A stretch of DNA of 64,000 nt from Nonomuraea africana. Its GTDB lineage: Bacteria; Actinomycetota; Actinomycetes; Streptosporangiales; Streptosporangiaceae. A model generated the notes under the pieces. That model searched no databases. It was not told where the DNA came from and worked only from the letters and a program-made list of their open reading frames with translations. The DNA lies in contig NZ_JADBEF010000001.1 in NCBI RefSeq assembly GCF_014873535.1, positions 4,774,001 through 4,838,000 of the forward strand, in the 5' to 3' direction. Positions 12,314 to 18,998 of this stretch are shown piece after piece. The translations under genes were made by a program, and so were the position numbers. The stretch's first letter is position 1; every line of letters begins with the position of its first letter.

Positions 12314-12481
12314 ATGAGAAGGTTCTTCAAAGTCGTGCTGACCCGCTGGCTGGCCCGCACGCCGATCGGTCTCGCCGTTCTGGCTCTGGGCTGGTTACTG
12401 GGCCGCCGGCGCAGGCAGCGTGTCCAACGCGAGGGCGAGCGAGGCCGGCGCACACGCGCCAGGCGAACACGAGGCAGATGA
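12314..12481 (+). CDS. Small single-pass membrane protein, basic tail
   Basis: 55 aa, with AGAGG 6 nt before the ATG. The visible layout is a basic amphipathic N-terminus (MRRFFKVVLTRWLARTP), one hydrophobic helix (about residues 18-30, IGLAVLALGWLLG), and an Arg-rich C-terminal tail of about 25 residues. No enzymatic motif is present. Short proteins of this shape recur in Streptosporangiales; it may belong to the DUF6203 group, but I cannot confirm that. It lies between the LacI gene and csbD on the same strand, and stands apart from both by more than 40 nt. Confidence 0.6.
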   Translation: MRRFFKVVLTRWLARTPIGLAVLALGWLLGRRRRQRVQREGERGRRTRARRTRGR

Positions 12482-12558
12482 ACAGGCGGTCGCCCTCGCG
12501 CCGCGGGGAATCACGTAACGAGATCGTTCCGACACAGAATCGGGGCGCGGAGGCCGGT

Positions 12559-12582
12559 GTTTGCTCAGGTCGTTCCGGGACA
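12559..12582 (+). promoter_or_regulatory. Sigma-B-like promoter of the csbD gene
   Basis: GTTT at 12559-12562, exactly 14 nt spacer, then GGGACA at 12577-12582, close to the general stress consensus GTTT-N14-GGGTAT. It is 51 nt upstream of the CsbD start, and csbD of Bacillus is a known sigma-B regulon member. Confidence 0.5.
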
Positions 12583-12632
12583 GAGGTGCCTCGAACCCAA
12601 CGAGCCGCGATCCGGCGGCGGGAGGAGTCACG

Positions 12633-12830
12633 ATGAGCGCACGCGACAAGTTCGGCAACAAGGCCGAAGAGGTAGGCGGCAAGGTCAAGGAAGGCGTCGG
12701 CAGGGCCACGGACGACGAGCGGCTCGAGGCCGAGGGTCAGGCCGACCAGAGCAAGAGCAAGGTGAAGCAGGCCGGGGAGAAGGTCAAGGACGCCGCGAAG
12801 AACGCCAAGGACGCCATCACCGGCGACTAG
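12633..12830 (+). CDS. CsbD family general stress protein
   Basis: 65 aa; GGGAGGAG ends 5 nt before the ATG. The whole protein is a hydrophilic, Lys/Glu/Asp/Ala-rich helical chain with the CsbD pattern: KFGNKAEEVGGKVKEGVGRATDDERLEAEGQADQ in which Gly and charged residues recur at regular spacing, then repeated KVKxAGEKVKDAAK blocks. CsbD proteins accumulate under general stress; their biochemical role is unresolved. A sigma-B-like promoter precedes it. The stop codon overlaps the end of the convergent LacI gene by four bases. Confidence 0.9.
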   Translation: MSARDKFGNKAEEVGGKVKEGVGRATDDERLEAEGQADQSKSKVKQAGEKVKDAAKNAKDAITGD

Positions 12831-13843
12831 CCGCCACTCGGCGCTCGGCCCACGGTGCTCTCTCGGGGGATCAGGCGATGGCCGGCGGTGAACTCCTCCG
12901 GCGGGCGGGCGGTGCTGCCGTCGATCCGCTGCTTGAGCAGGGCGACCGCGATGCGGGCCAGCTGGTTCTTGTCGGGCGCGATCGTGGTCAGGGTGGGGGT
13001 GCTGTAGCGCCCGTCCTCGATGTCGTCGAGGCCCGCCAGCGCCACGTCCTCCGGCACGCGCAGGCCCGCCGCCAGCACGGTGCGCATGGCGCCGAGCGCG
13101 AGCAGGTCGTTGAAGCAGAACACCGCGTCGGGCGGCTCGGCGGCGGCCAGGAGCCCGGCCATGGCCGCCGCGCCCTCGGCGCGCTGGTAGCGGTCGACCT
13201 TGACGATGGTCTCGGGCAGGCCGTGGGCGGCCAGCGCCTGCCGGTACCCCGCCAGCCGCAGCGGCGCCGTGCCGCTGGCGGTGTCGTCCTGGGCGCCCAG
13301 CGCGGCGATCCGCCTGCGCCCGAGCCCGATCAGGTGCTCGGTGACGTCGCGCGCGGCGCGGACGTTGTCGATCGCGACATGGTCGGCGGGCCCGTCGTAG
13401 ATGCGCTCGCCGAGCAGCACCAGCGCGGTGTCGTCGGTGCGGGCGGCCAGTTCCTCCGCGCCGACCGCCACGGGGCTGAGGATGAGCCCGTCGACCTGGT
13501 GGTCGCGGACCCCGTCGAGGATCCGCCGCTCCCGCTCCAGGCTGCCGCCGGTCTGCTCGATGATCACCAGCCACCGGTGCTCGGCGGCCGCGTCGATCAC
13601 GAACCTGGACAGCTCCGCGAAATAGGGCGCGTCGAGCTCGGGCAGGGCCAGGGCGATCATCCCGGTACGGCCCTGGCGCAGGTTGCGGGCTGACAGGTTG
13701 GGCCGGTAGTCGAGCTGGGAGAGCGCGCCCTCGACCTTCGCGCGGGTCGCGGGCGACACGTGCGCGTAGCCGTTGACCACGTTGGAGACGGTCTTCACCG
13801 ACACCCCGGCCAGACGCGCGACATCGCGCAGGCTCGTTCCCAC
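12827..13843 (-). CDS. LacI family transcriptional regulator of the decayed arabinoside locus
   Basis: 338 aa from the GTG at 13843, preceded by AAGGGGG; the frame is open further upstream but would run through the operator. The HTH reads SLRDVARLAGVSVKTVSNVVNG, with a YRPNLSARNLRQG hinge, then a sugar-binding core ending in VPEDVALAGLDDIEDG and TTIAPDKNQLARIAV. It faces the GH51 arabinofuranosidase remnant across 122 bp that hold a near-perfect operator. The natural reading is repression of arabinan or arabinoside use, released by an arabinose-derived ligand. Its former targets are now pseudogenes, but the regulator itself shows no damage. Confidence 0.9.
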   Translation of the reverse strand: MGTSLRDVARLAGVSVKTVSNVVNGYAHVSPATRAKVEGALSQLDYRPNLSARNLRQGRTGMIALALPELDAPYFAELSRFVIDAAAEHRWLVIIEQTGGSLERERRILDGVRDHQVDGLILSPVAVGAEELAARTDDTALVLLGERIYDGPADHVAIDNVRAARDVTEHLIGLGRRRIAALGAQDDTASGTAPLRLAGYRQALAAHGLPETIVKVDRYQRAEGAAAMAGLLAAAEPPDAVFCFNDLLALGAMRTVLAAGLRVPEDVALAGLDDIEDGRYSTPTLTTIAPDKNQLARIAVALLKQRIDGSTARPPEEFTAGHRLIPRESTVGRAPSGG

Positions 13844-13897
13844 CCCGTGTCCCCCTTCATGCGGTACGGCTCGCATGGTAATCCAGTCACACCGTTT

Positions 13898-13918
13898 ACA
13901 ACGTTGAAACAACGTTGT
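13898..13918. promoter_or_regulatory. LacI-family operator, 9-bp perfect inverted repeat
   Basis: ACAACGTTG-AAA-CAACGTTGT. Each arm also contains the 8-bp palindrome CAACGTTG, so there are two tandem self-symmetric half-operators. It lies between the divergent LacI start (13843) and the GH51 fragment start (13966). Confidence 0.75.
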
Positions 13919-13965
13919 AGAACATGCCATACCGCAAAACGTCCCGGCAACGGAGAGGCCGCCTC

Positions 13966-14331
13966 TTGACATCGACCGCTCGTCTCACGCTGGATCCGGC
14001 CTTCCTGATCGGCCCGGTGGAACCCCGCCTGTTCGGCTCGTTCGTCGAGCACATGGGGCGCTGCGTGCACACGGGGATCTTCGAGCCGGGACATCCGCTG
14101 GCCGACGCCGACGGCTTCCGCGCCGATGTGCTGGAGCTCACTCGCGAGCTGGGGGTGACCGTGGTCCGCTATCCCGGGGGCAACTTCGTCTCCAACTACC
14201 GCTGGGAGGACGGCGTCGGCCCCGCAGAGCTCGCCCGCCTGGACCTGGCCTGGCGCAGCCTGGAGGACAACAGCTTCGGGCTGAACGAGTTCATGGCCTG
14301 GGCGGCGCGGGCCGCAGGCCGGCACTGGTGA
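13966..14331 (+). pseudogene. GH51 alpha-L-arabinofuranosidase, N-terminal fragment
   Basis: About 115 codons of a GH51 arabinofuranosidase that would normally be near 500. The start is taken as TTG at 13966 because GGAGAGG lies 7 nt before it; an ATG at 13924 abuts the operator. The family N-terminus is plain: LIGPVEPRLFGSFVEHMGRC, VVRYPGGNFVSNYRWEDGVGP, LDLAWRSLEDNSFGLNEF. Homology stops at about 14313, where the reading continues as MAWAARAAGRHW and ends at a TGA. The catalytic acid/base and nucleophile lie in the missing part, so the gene is dead. From there the DNA encodes the tail of an ABC permease. Enzymes of this family release arabinose from arabinan and arabinoxylan side chains. 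Confidence 0.85.
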
Positions 14332-14545
14332 CGCTGTTCCTGCTGTCGTTCCTCACCAACTGAAACGACTTCCTGTGGCCGATCTACGTCCTGCTGAGCC
14401 CCGAGTCCCGGAGCCCCTGACCCTTCCCGCGGGTCTGGGCAACTTCCAGGGCGCCAACAACATCCGCTACGACCTGCTGAAGGCCGGAACGATGATCGCC
14501 AGCGTCCCGGTGATCCTGCTCTCCCTGGTCGCCCAGCGCTGGGTC
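14314..14545 (+). pseudogene. Sugar ABC transporter permease (MalG-type), C-terminal remnant, part 1
   Basis: Translating across 14314-14545 gives the end of a carbohydrate ABC permease: RRPALVTLFLLSFLTN, then an in-frame TGA where Trp of the conserved NWNDFLWP motif should be, then NDFLWPIYVLLSPES. A frameshift near 14410-14420 leads to LTLPAGLGNFQGANNIRYD, LLKAGTMIASVPVILLSL and VAQRWV. The beginning of the gene, about 200 codons, has been lost in the fusion to the arabinofuranosidase fragment. The family imports oligosaccharides, which fits a former arabinoside uptake locus. The reading is interrupted by the IS200/IS605 element and resumes at 16388. Confidence 0.85.
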
Positions 14546-15853
14546 TTGAAGCGCTCCCCACGACTGAAGTCGGGGGATTCCAGCCAGCTCGGGGCTCGCC
14601 GTAGCGTGGCCCTGGGCTGCTGTTGCTTGGCGGTTGACCTTCCGGCCCACGCGGTCGCGTGGTTTGCGCGCCCCAACCCGCACACCCGGCCTGGGCTGTG
14701 CGTGCTCCGCCCTCCCGGCGGTGAGGATGTTCTGGGCGGCGTTCACGTCGGCGTGCTCGGTGTGACCGCACGAGGCGCACCGGAAGACCGCTTGGCTCTC
14801 GCGGGACTTCCGATCCACCACCGTGCACACGTGGCACGTCAGACTCGTGTACGCCGGGTTGACGATGATCACACAAGTGCCCGTGTACCGGGCCCTGCCG
14901 CGGGTGGCCAGCTCGATGCGGTGCCAGCCCTTGTCCAGAATGGACCGGTTCAGCCCGGACTTGCTCGCGGCCCCGTTGGGCAGGAACACGCCCGGCCGTT
15001 CCGGGTCGGGCCTGGGTCCGACACCGGCGGTCATGTTCCTGGTCGCCAGCGCCTCGAACACGACCAGCTCGAAGCCCGTGGCCAGGGTGTGGGCGGTCTT
15101 GGCGGCGAAGTCCTCCCGCCGTCTGCGGACCTTCCGCGCCAGATCGGCGACCCGCACGGCGGCCCGCTTACGCCGGGCCGATCCCGTCGCAGTGCGGGCA
15201 AGGTCCCGCTGGAGCTTCTTGGCGTGCTCGACTTCCCGATCGCGGGCGAACACCTGGTGGTGGAAGAGCCCGTCGGAACGGGTCACGACCTTGGCCACTC
15301 CCCGGTCGATCCCCACGGCGCTACCCGGGTGGGCGTGCCGCTCAGGCGGGGCGATTCCGTCCTCGACCAGGAAGCTGACGTACCAGTGCTTGCCGTCGCG
15401 GGAGACGGTGGCGTGCTTGACCTTCCCGCCGAGCGACCGGGTGATGCGGAAGCGGACCCAGCCGAGCTTGGGCAGCCTCGCCCGTGCCCAGCGCCGGTTG
15501 AGCCGTTCGATGGCGATTTTCCCGCCTTCGGGGAAACGGAAGCTCGGGGCGTTCCTTGCCCTCGATTTCCAGCGGACCTTCCACGTGCCGTGCCGGGCGC
15601 ACGCCTGGTCCAGGTCGATCAACGTCTGCTGGAGGCAGTGGCCAGGCACCTCGGCCAGCCACTCGAACTCGCCCTTGGCCTGGGCGAGCTGGCGGGCCTG
15701 CTCGTGGTAGCCGATGAACGCGCCGCGACGGCGGTAGGTGCGCCGTTGTTCCAGGCCGGTGTTCCACACGCTGCGGCAGGCTCCGCCGATCCGCTCGGCG
15801 AACGCGGCCTGCTCCTCGGTGAGGTCCAGGCGGTACTTACGTCCGGTCAGCAC
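14384..15853 (-). CDS. tnpB: TnpB RNA-guided nuclease of the IS200/IS605 element
   Basis: GTG start at 15853, 6 nt after the tnpA stop, with GTGAGG upstream. The N-terminal MLTGRKYRLDLTEEQAAFAERIGGACRSVWN block is complete. RuvC residues are present in order: Asp in GIDRGVAKVV (about 175), Glu in VVFEALATRNM (about 267), a zinc finger CHVC...CASC (about 338-358) and Asp in EHADVNAAQNIL (about 365). The frame does not stop inside the element: it reads through the right-end hairpin and continues antisense into the permease remnant to 14384, so the last 80 or so residues are not TnpB. TnpB cuts DNA matching a guide from the transposon end and helps keep the element in place. Confidence 0.9.
   Translation of the reverse strand: MLTGRKYRLDLTEEQAAFAERIGGACRSVWNTGLEQRRTYRRRGAFIGYHEQARQLAQAKGEFEWLAEVPGHCLQQTLIDLDQACARHGTWKVRWKSRARNAPSFRFPEGGKIAIERLNRRWARARLPKLGWVRFRITRSLGGKVKHATVSRDGKHWYVSFLVEDGIAPPERHAHPGSAVGIDRGVAKVVTRSDGLFHHQVFARDREVEHAKKLQRDLARTATGSARRKRAAVRVADLARKVRRRREDFAAKTAHTLATGFELVVFEALATRNMTAGVGPRPDPERPGVFLPNGAASKSGLNRSILDKGWHRIELATRGRARYTGTCVIIVNPAYTSLTCHVCTVVDRKSRESQAVFRCASCGHTEHADVNAAQNILTAGRAEHAQPRPGVRVGARKPRDRVGRKVNRQATAAQGHATASPELAGIPRLQSWGALQDPALGDQGEQDHRDAGDHRSGLQQVVADVVGALEVAQTRGKGQGLRDSGLSRT
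14546..14690 (-). ncRNA. Putative right-end guide RNA (omega/reRNA) for TnpB
   Basis: TnpB guide RNAs are made from the 3' end of tnpB and the right end of the element, and finish in the flanking target DNA. Here the minus-strand 3' scaffold would cover roughly 14690-14546, including the terminal hairpin. The guide would start at 14545 and read GACCCAGCGCTGGGCGACC into the permease remnant. The 5' limit is a guess. Confidence 0.45.
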
Positions 15854-15859
15854 GATGCC

Positions 15860-16256
15860 TCACCGGTTCTTCTGGTTCTTCTCGACGTACCGCTTGACGA
15901 CCTCAAGGGGTGCCCCGCCCACGGTGGCCACGAAGGAGGAATGGGTCCACAGTGTCGGCAGTTTCGACGTCAAGCTCTGGAACTCCTGGCGCAGGACGCG
16001 GAAGGAGCGGCCCTTGATGGCCTTGACCAGCTTGTGAATCCCGAACCGCGGGTCCACCTCGACGAGCAGCTGGACGTGGTCGGGCAGGACTTCCAGTTCG
16101 ACCAGCCACGCCCCTTTCTCCTCGATCACCTCGCGGATCAGCGCTTTCAGTCGCGCCTCGATCTGCCCGCCGAGCACTCACCTGCGGTACTTGGGGCACC
16201 ACACCACGTGAAAGGCGCACTGGAAGGCGATTGTTGCTGTTCGTACGCAAGGTCAC
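15860..16256 (-). pseudogene. tnpA: Y1 transposase TnpA, frameshifted and nonsense-interrupted
   Basis: An IS200-type HUH/Y1 transposase. From the GTG at 16256 the frame gives RTNSNN; an extra C then shifts to AFQCAFHVVWCPKYRR, followed by an in-frame TGA (16178-16180) where Arg is expected, and then VLGGQIEARLKALIREVIEEKG to the stop at 15860. The HUH motif reads HVQ in LPDHVQLLVEVDP, with Gln for the second His, which normally binds the metal. The catalytic Tyr of RYVEKNQ is present. Three independent lesions mean the element cannot move by itself unless transposase is supplied in trans. Confidence 0.85.
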
Positions 16257-16387
16257 AGCCACAGGGATGAACATACAGCGGTTGATCTATCTACCGCTCA
16301 AAGTTTCGAGAGAAGGGCTTACCCCCATGGCTGAAGCCACGGTCCGCGCCCTAGACCTCCGAGCGAGGGCATCTCCCGCTCCGGTCT

Positions 16388-16411
16388 CAAGGGCTGACCC
16401 TGCGGAGATAG
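16388..16411 (+). pseudogene. Sugar ABC permease remnant, part 2 (last codons)
   Basis: CAA GGG CTG ACC CTG CGG AGA TAG encodes QGLTLRR-stop, which continues the permease tail QRWV cut at 14545. Sugar permeases of this type end in QRxxVxGLTxGAVKG-like sequences, so the match is meaningful although short. Confidence 0.6.
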
Positions 16412-16448
16412 CGGACCCGCGGGGGCGTCCAGCGGATATTGTGCGAAG

Positions 16449-16464
16449 TTGACTGACCGACCAG
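16449..16464. promoter_or_regulatory. Operator-like motif upstream of tetR
   Basis: TTGACTGACCGACCAG, 19 nt before the tetR start. Thirteen of its 16 bases match the reverse complement of the motif at 17120-17135 before the transporter operon. Confidence 0.6.
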
Positions 16465-16482
16465 ATATCCAGGAGGCCGCGC

Positions 16483-17073
16483 ATGCCCCGTCCCAGTGTC
16501 GAGGCCGAGCGCCGCGAGCAGATCCTTCGCGCGGCCTGCGAGGTGATCGCCGAGGTGGGGCTGCGGTCGCTGCGCGTCTCCGACGTGGCGAAGCGGGCGG
16601 GCACGAGCAACGGCACCGTGCACTACTACTTCGCGGGCAAGCGCGAGGTGGTGCACGCCGCCTTCGAGTACAACTTCCAGCGCTCCATCGACCGGCGCCG
16701 GCCGATCTTCGAGGGCGAGGACGACCCCAGGGCCAGGCTGCTCGCGTTCGTCCGCTCGTACCTGCCGAGCGGCGAGGAGACCGTACGGGCCTGGCGGGTC
16801 TGGATGGCGCTGTGGAGCGAGGCGTTCCACGAGCCCGAGCTGCAGGATCTCAACGAGCGGGTCTACGGCGAGTGGCGCAGGATCGTCGCCGCGGTGATCC
16901 GCGACGGGCAGGACATGGGCGTGCTGCGCGAGGGCGACGCGGTCGAGTACGCCAACAGGCTGATCGGCATGATCGACGGGCTGGCGATCCAGGTCCTGGT
17001 CGGGTCACGGGCGATGACGGTGGAGCGGATGAGCGCGGTCTGCGAGGCGTTCTTGCTGGAGCTCCAGAAGTAG
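16483..17073 (+). CDS. TetR family regulator (BetI-like)
   Basis: 196 aa; AGGAGG 6 nt before the ATG. The TetR HTH covers about residues 10-55: EQILRAACEVIAEVGLRSLRVSDVAKRAGTSNGTVHYYFAGKREV, broken here only by helix boundaries, with the family's tyrosine-rich HYYF turn. The C-terminal part (WRVWMALWSEAF, LQDLNERVYGEWRRIV, LIGMIDGLAIQVLVG) resembles the ligand domain of BetI-type regulators, which sense quaternary amines or polyamine-related compounds. It precedes the PotD-like transporter operon by 75 bp, and both promoters carry the same 16-bp motif, so it probably represses itself and the operon until the substrate appears. Confidence 0.92.
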   Translation: MPRPSVEAERREQILRAACEVIAEVGLRSLRVSDVAKRAGTSNGTVHYYFAGKREVVHAAFEYNFQRSIDRRRPIFEGEDDPRARLLAFVRSYLPSGEETVRAWRVWMALWSEAFHEPELQDLNERVYGEWRRIVAAVIRDGQDMGVLREGDAVEYANRLIGMIDGLAIQVLVGSRAMTVERMSAVCEAFLLELQK

Positions 17074-17119
17074 GCATTGACATTCCTACGTGATTCACGA
17101 CACAGTCCTCCATAAATAA

Positions 17120-17135
17120 CTGGACCGCCAGTCAA
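17120..17135. promoter_or_regulatory. Operator-like motif upstream of the transporter operon
   Basis: CTGGACCGCCAGTCAA, inverted relative to the copy at 16449-16464 and 13/16 identical to it; it contains the palindrome ACTGG-ACCG-CCAGT (17119-17132). It lies 13 nt before the lipoprotein start, so bound repressor would block initiation. Confidence 0.6.
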
Positions 17136-17148
17136 CTATGGAGGCGGC

Positions 17149-18177
17149 ATGCCACGCAGGGTTCTCCTCGCACTCACCGCGCTCACGCTCACCGCCTGCG
17201 GCTCGACGGCAGGGGGCGGCGCCGACAAGCAGCTCACCGTCGTCATGTGGGGCGGCGACGACCAGAAGAAGGCGGTGGCGGCCTACGTCGAGCCGTGGGC
17301 CAAGGGCAAGGGCGTCACCGTGAAGCAGGACTCTCCCACCGACTACGCCAAGTTCCGGGCGCAGGTCGAGTCCAAGAAGGTGAGCTGGGGCGTCGTCGAG
17401 GTGGAGCCCAACTTCGCGGTCACCGCCTGCAAGAACGGCTGGGCGGTCAAGCTCGGCAAGGTCGACACCTCGGCGGTGAAGAAGGAACTGGTCGGCGAGT
17501 GCGGGATCCCCGTGCTGGAGTACGCGTTCACGATCGGCTACAACACCAAGACCTTCTCCGCCGGCAACCACCCCACGTCGTGGGCGGAGTTCTTCGACAC
17601 CGCGAAGTTCCCCGGCAAGCGCGGCTTCTGGAAGTACGCCACGGGCGCCATGTTCGAGGCCGCGCTGCTGGCCGACGGTGTGCCCAAGGACAAGCTCTAC
17701 CCGCTGGACCTGGACCGGGCGTTCAAGAAGCTCGACACGATCAAGAAGGACATCGTCTTCTACGAGACGGGCGAGCAGCAGCAACAGCTGGTCTCCAGCG
17801 GCGAGGTGCCGCTCATCCAGGCGTGGAACGGGCGCATCTTCGCCGCCGCCAAGGACGGCCAGCCGGTGGCCAACGAGTGGAACGAGCACCTGCTCTCCTA
17901 CGACCAGCTGGTCATCCCGGCCGGCTACAAGGGCGCGGCGCTGGCCGAGGAGTGGATGAACGCCTTCCTCGCCGACGCCAAGGGCCAGGCCGACTACGCC
18001 AACCAGAGCGCGTACGCGCCGGTCAACCCCAAGGCCTTGGAGTTCGTCACGCCCGAGGTGCGCAAGGAACTGCCGACCGAGCACGAGGACCAGCGGGCGG
18101 CGATCATCGACTACACCTACTGGGCCGAGCACTACGACAAGGTCACCGAGCGGATGAACGCATGGATGGCCGAGTAG
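17149..18177 (+). CDS. Spermidine/putrescine-type ABC substrate-binding lipoprotein
   Basis: 342 aa; TGGAGG directly upstream of the ATG. A short lipoprotein signal is followed by the lipobox LTAC (Cys about residue 18) and a GGG-rich linker. The mature part resembles PotD/PotF-like type 2 binding proteins: LTVVMWGGDDQKKAV, VEVEPNFAVTACKNGWAV, VLEYAFTIGYNTKTF, FPGKRGFWKYATGAMFEAALLADG, LIQAWNGRIFAA and SAYAPVNPKALEFV. It is anchored on the outer face of the membrane and delivers ligand to the two permeases downstream. The real ligand may be a polyamine, an amino acid-like amine or another small cation. It heads an operon with overlapping genes. Confidence 0.92.
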   Translation: MPRRVLLALTALTLTACGSTAGGGADKQLTVVMWGGDDQKKAVAAYVEPWAKGKGVTVKQDSPTDYAKFRAQVESKKVSWGVVEVEPNFAVTACKNGWAVKLGKVDTSAVKKELVGECGIPVLEYAFTIGYNTKTFSAGNHPTSWAEFFDTAKFPGKRGFWKYATGAMFEAALLADGVPKDKLYPLDLDRAFKKLDTIKKDIVFYETGEQQQQLVSSGEVPLIQAWNGRIFAAAKDGQPVANEWNEHLLSYDQLVIPAGYKGAALAEEWMNAFLADAKGQADYANQSAYAPVNPKALEFVTPEVRKELPTEHEDQRAAIIDYTYWAEHYDKVTERMNAWMAE

Positions 18178-18998
18178 CGGGCCGGCGGTGGGGCGGCCTG
18201 GTCCTCCCGCTCGTCGCCTTCCTCCTGGTGGTGTTCGTCTACCCGCTGGCCGGGATGCTGGCGCGCAGCGTCACCGACCCCGAGCCGGGGCTGGGCAACT
18301 ACGCCGCCTTCTTCGACTCCCCCGTCTACTCCGGCGTGCTGGTCAACACCTTCCTCACGGCCGGCCTGGTCACCCTGGTGACGCTGCTGCTCGGCTTCCC
18401 TTACGCCTACCTGATGACGCTGGCCACGCCGTTCTGGCGGGGCGTGCTCATGGCCGCGGTGCTGGTGCCGTTCTGGACCAGCCTCCTGGTGCGGACGTTC
18501 GCCTGGGTGCTGGTCCTGCGGGACACCGGCGTGGTCAACGACGTGATCGCGGCGCTCGGCGGCGCGCCGGTGCCGCTGCTGCGGAACCTGACCGGCGTGC
18601 TGATCGGCATGGTCCAGGTGATGCTGCCGTTCGCGGTGCTGCCGATCTACGCCACGATGCGGACCATCGACCGCAGGCTGCTGCAGGCCGCCGAAGGGCT
18701 CGGCGCCCGGCCCGCGTTCGCGTTCTGGCGGGTCTACGCGCCGCTGACGCTGCCGGGCGTGGCCGCCGCGACGCTGCTGGTGTTCGTCTCCTCGCTCGGC
18801 TTCTACGTCACCCCCGCGCTGCTGGGCGGGCCGAAGAACGTGATGATCGGCGAGCTGATCGTGCAGCAGCTGTCGGGCGTGCTGCGCTGGGGCTTCGCCT
18901 CGGCGCTGGCGGTGATCCTGCTGGTGGTCACCGGGGTCCTGCTGCTGCTGGCCGCGCGCGTGGTGGACCTGCGGCGGATGCTGGGAGGCGGCCGATGA
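18162..18998 (+). CDS. ABC transporter permease (PotB-like)
   Basis: 278 aa. The start is the ATG at 18162, which overlaps the binding-protein gene by 16 nt; no later in-frame start preserves the first membrane helix. Six hydrophobic segments are visible, starting with GLVLPLVAFLLVVFVYPLAG. The EAA loop that docks to the ATPase is AAEGLGARPAFAFWRVYAPLTLPG (about residues 178-201; its Gly spacing is normal). It pairs with the next permease to form the heterodimeric channel of the PotABCD-type importer. Confidence 0.92.
   Translation: MDGRVAGRRWGGLVLPLVAFLLVVFVYPLAGMLARSVTDPEPGLGNYAAFFDSPVYSGVLVNTFLTAGLVTLVTLLLGFPYAYLMTLATPFWRGVLMAAVLVPFWTSLLVRTFAWVLVLRDTGVVNDVIAALGGAPVPLLRNLTGVLIGMVQVMLPFAVLPIYATMRTIDRRLLQAAEGLGARPAFAFWRVYAPLTLPGVAAATLLVFVSSLGFYVTPALLGGPKNVMIGELIVQQLSGVLRWGFASALAVILLVVTGVLLLLAARVVDLRRMLGGGR

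Larger units (their letters stand above)
14546..16387 (-). mobile_element. IS200/IS605-group element (tnpA remnant, intact tnpB)
   Basis: About 1842 bp, transcribed on the minus strand. The right end (low coordinates) has the subterminal hairpin CCCCGACTTCAGTCGTGGGG (about 14554-14573) and finishes with TCAA (14546-14549), the right cleavage tetranucleotide known from IS608. The left end (about 16257-16387) has an imperfect hairpin around CCATGGCTGAAGCCACGG. Joining 14545 to 16388 restores an open reading of the permease, QRWV-QGLTLRR-stop, which fixes both ends to within a base or two. There is no target duplication, as expected for single-strand transposition. tnpB looks functional and tnpA does not. 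Confidence 0.85.

Noticed and set aside
13924..13965. ATG at 13924 as the start of the arabinofuranosidase fragment
   Set aside because: It is 5 nt from the operator with no ribosome site; TTG at 13966 has GGAGAGG and matches where family homology begins.
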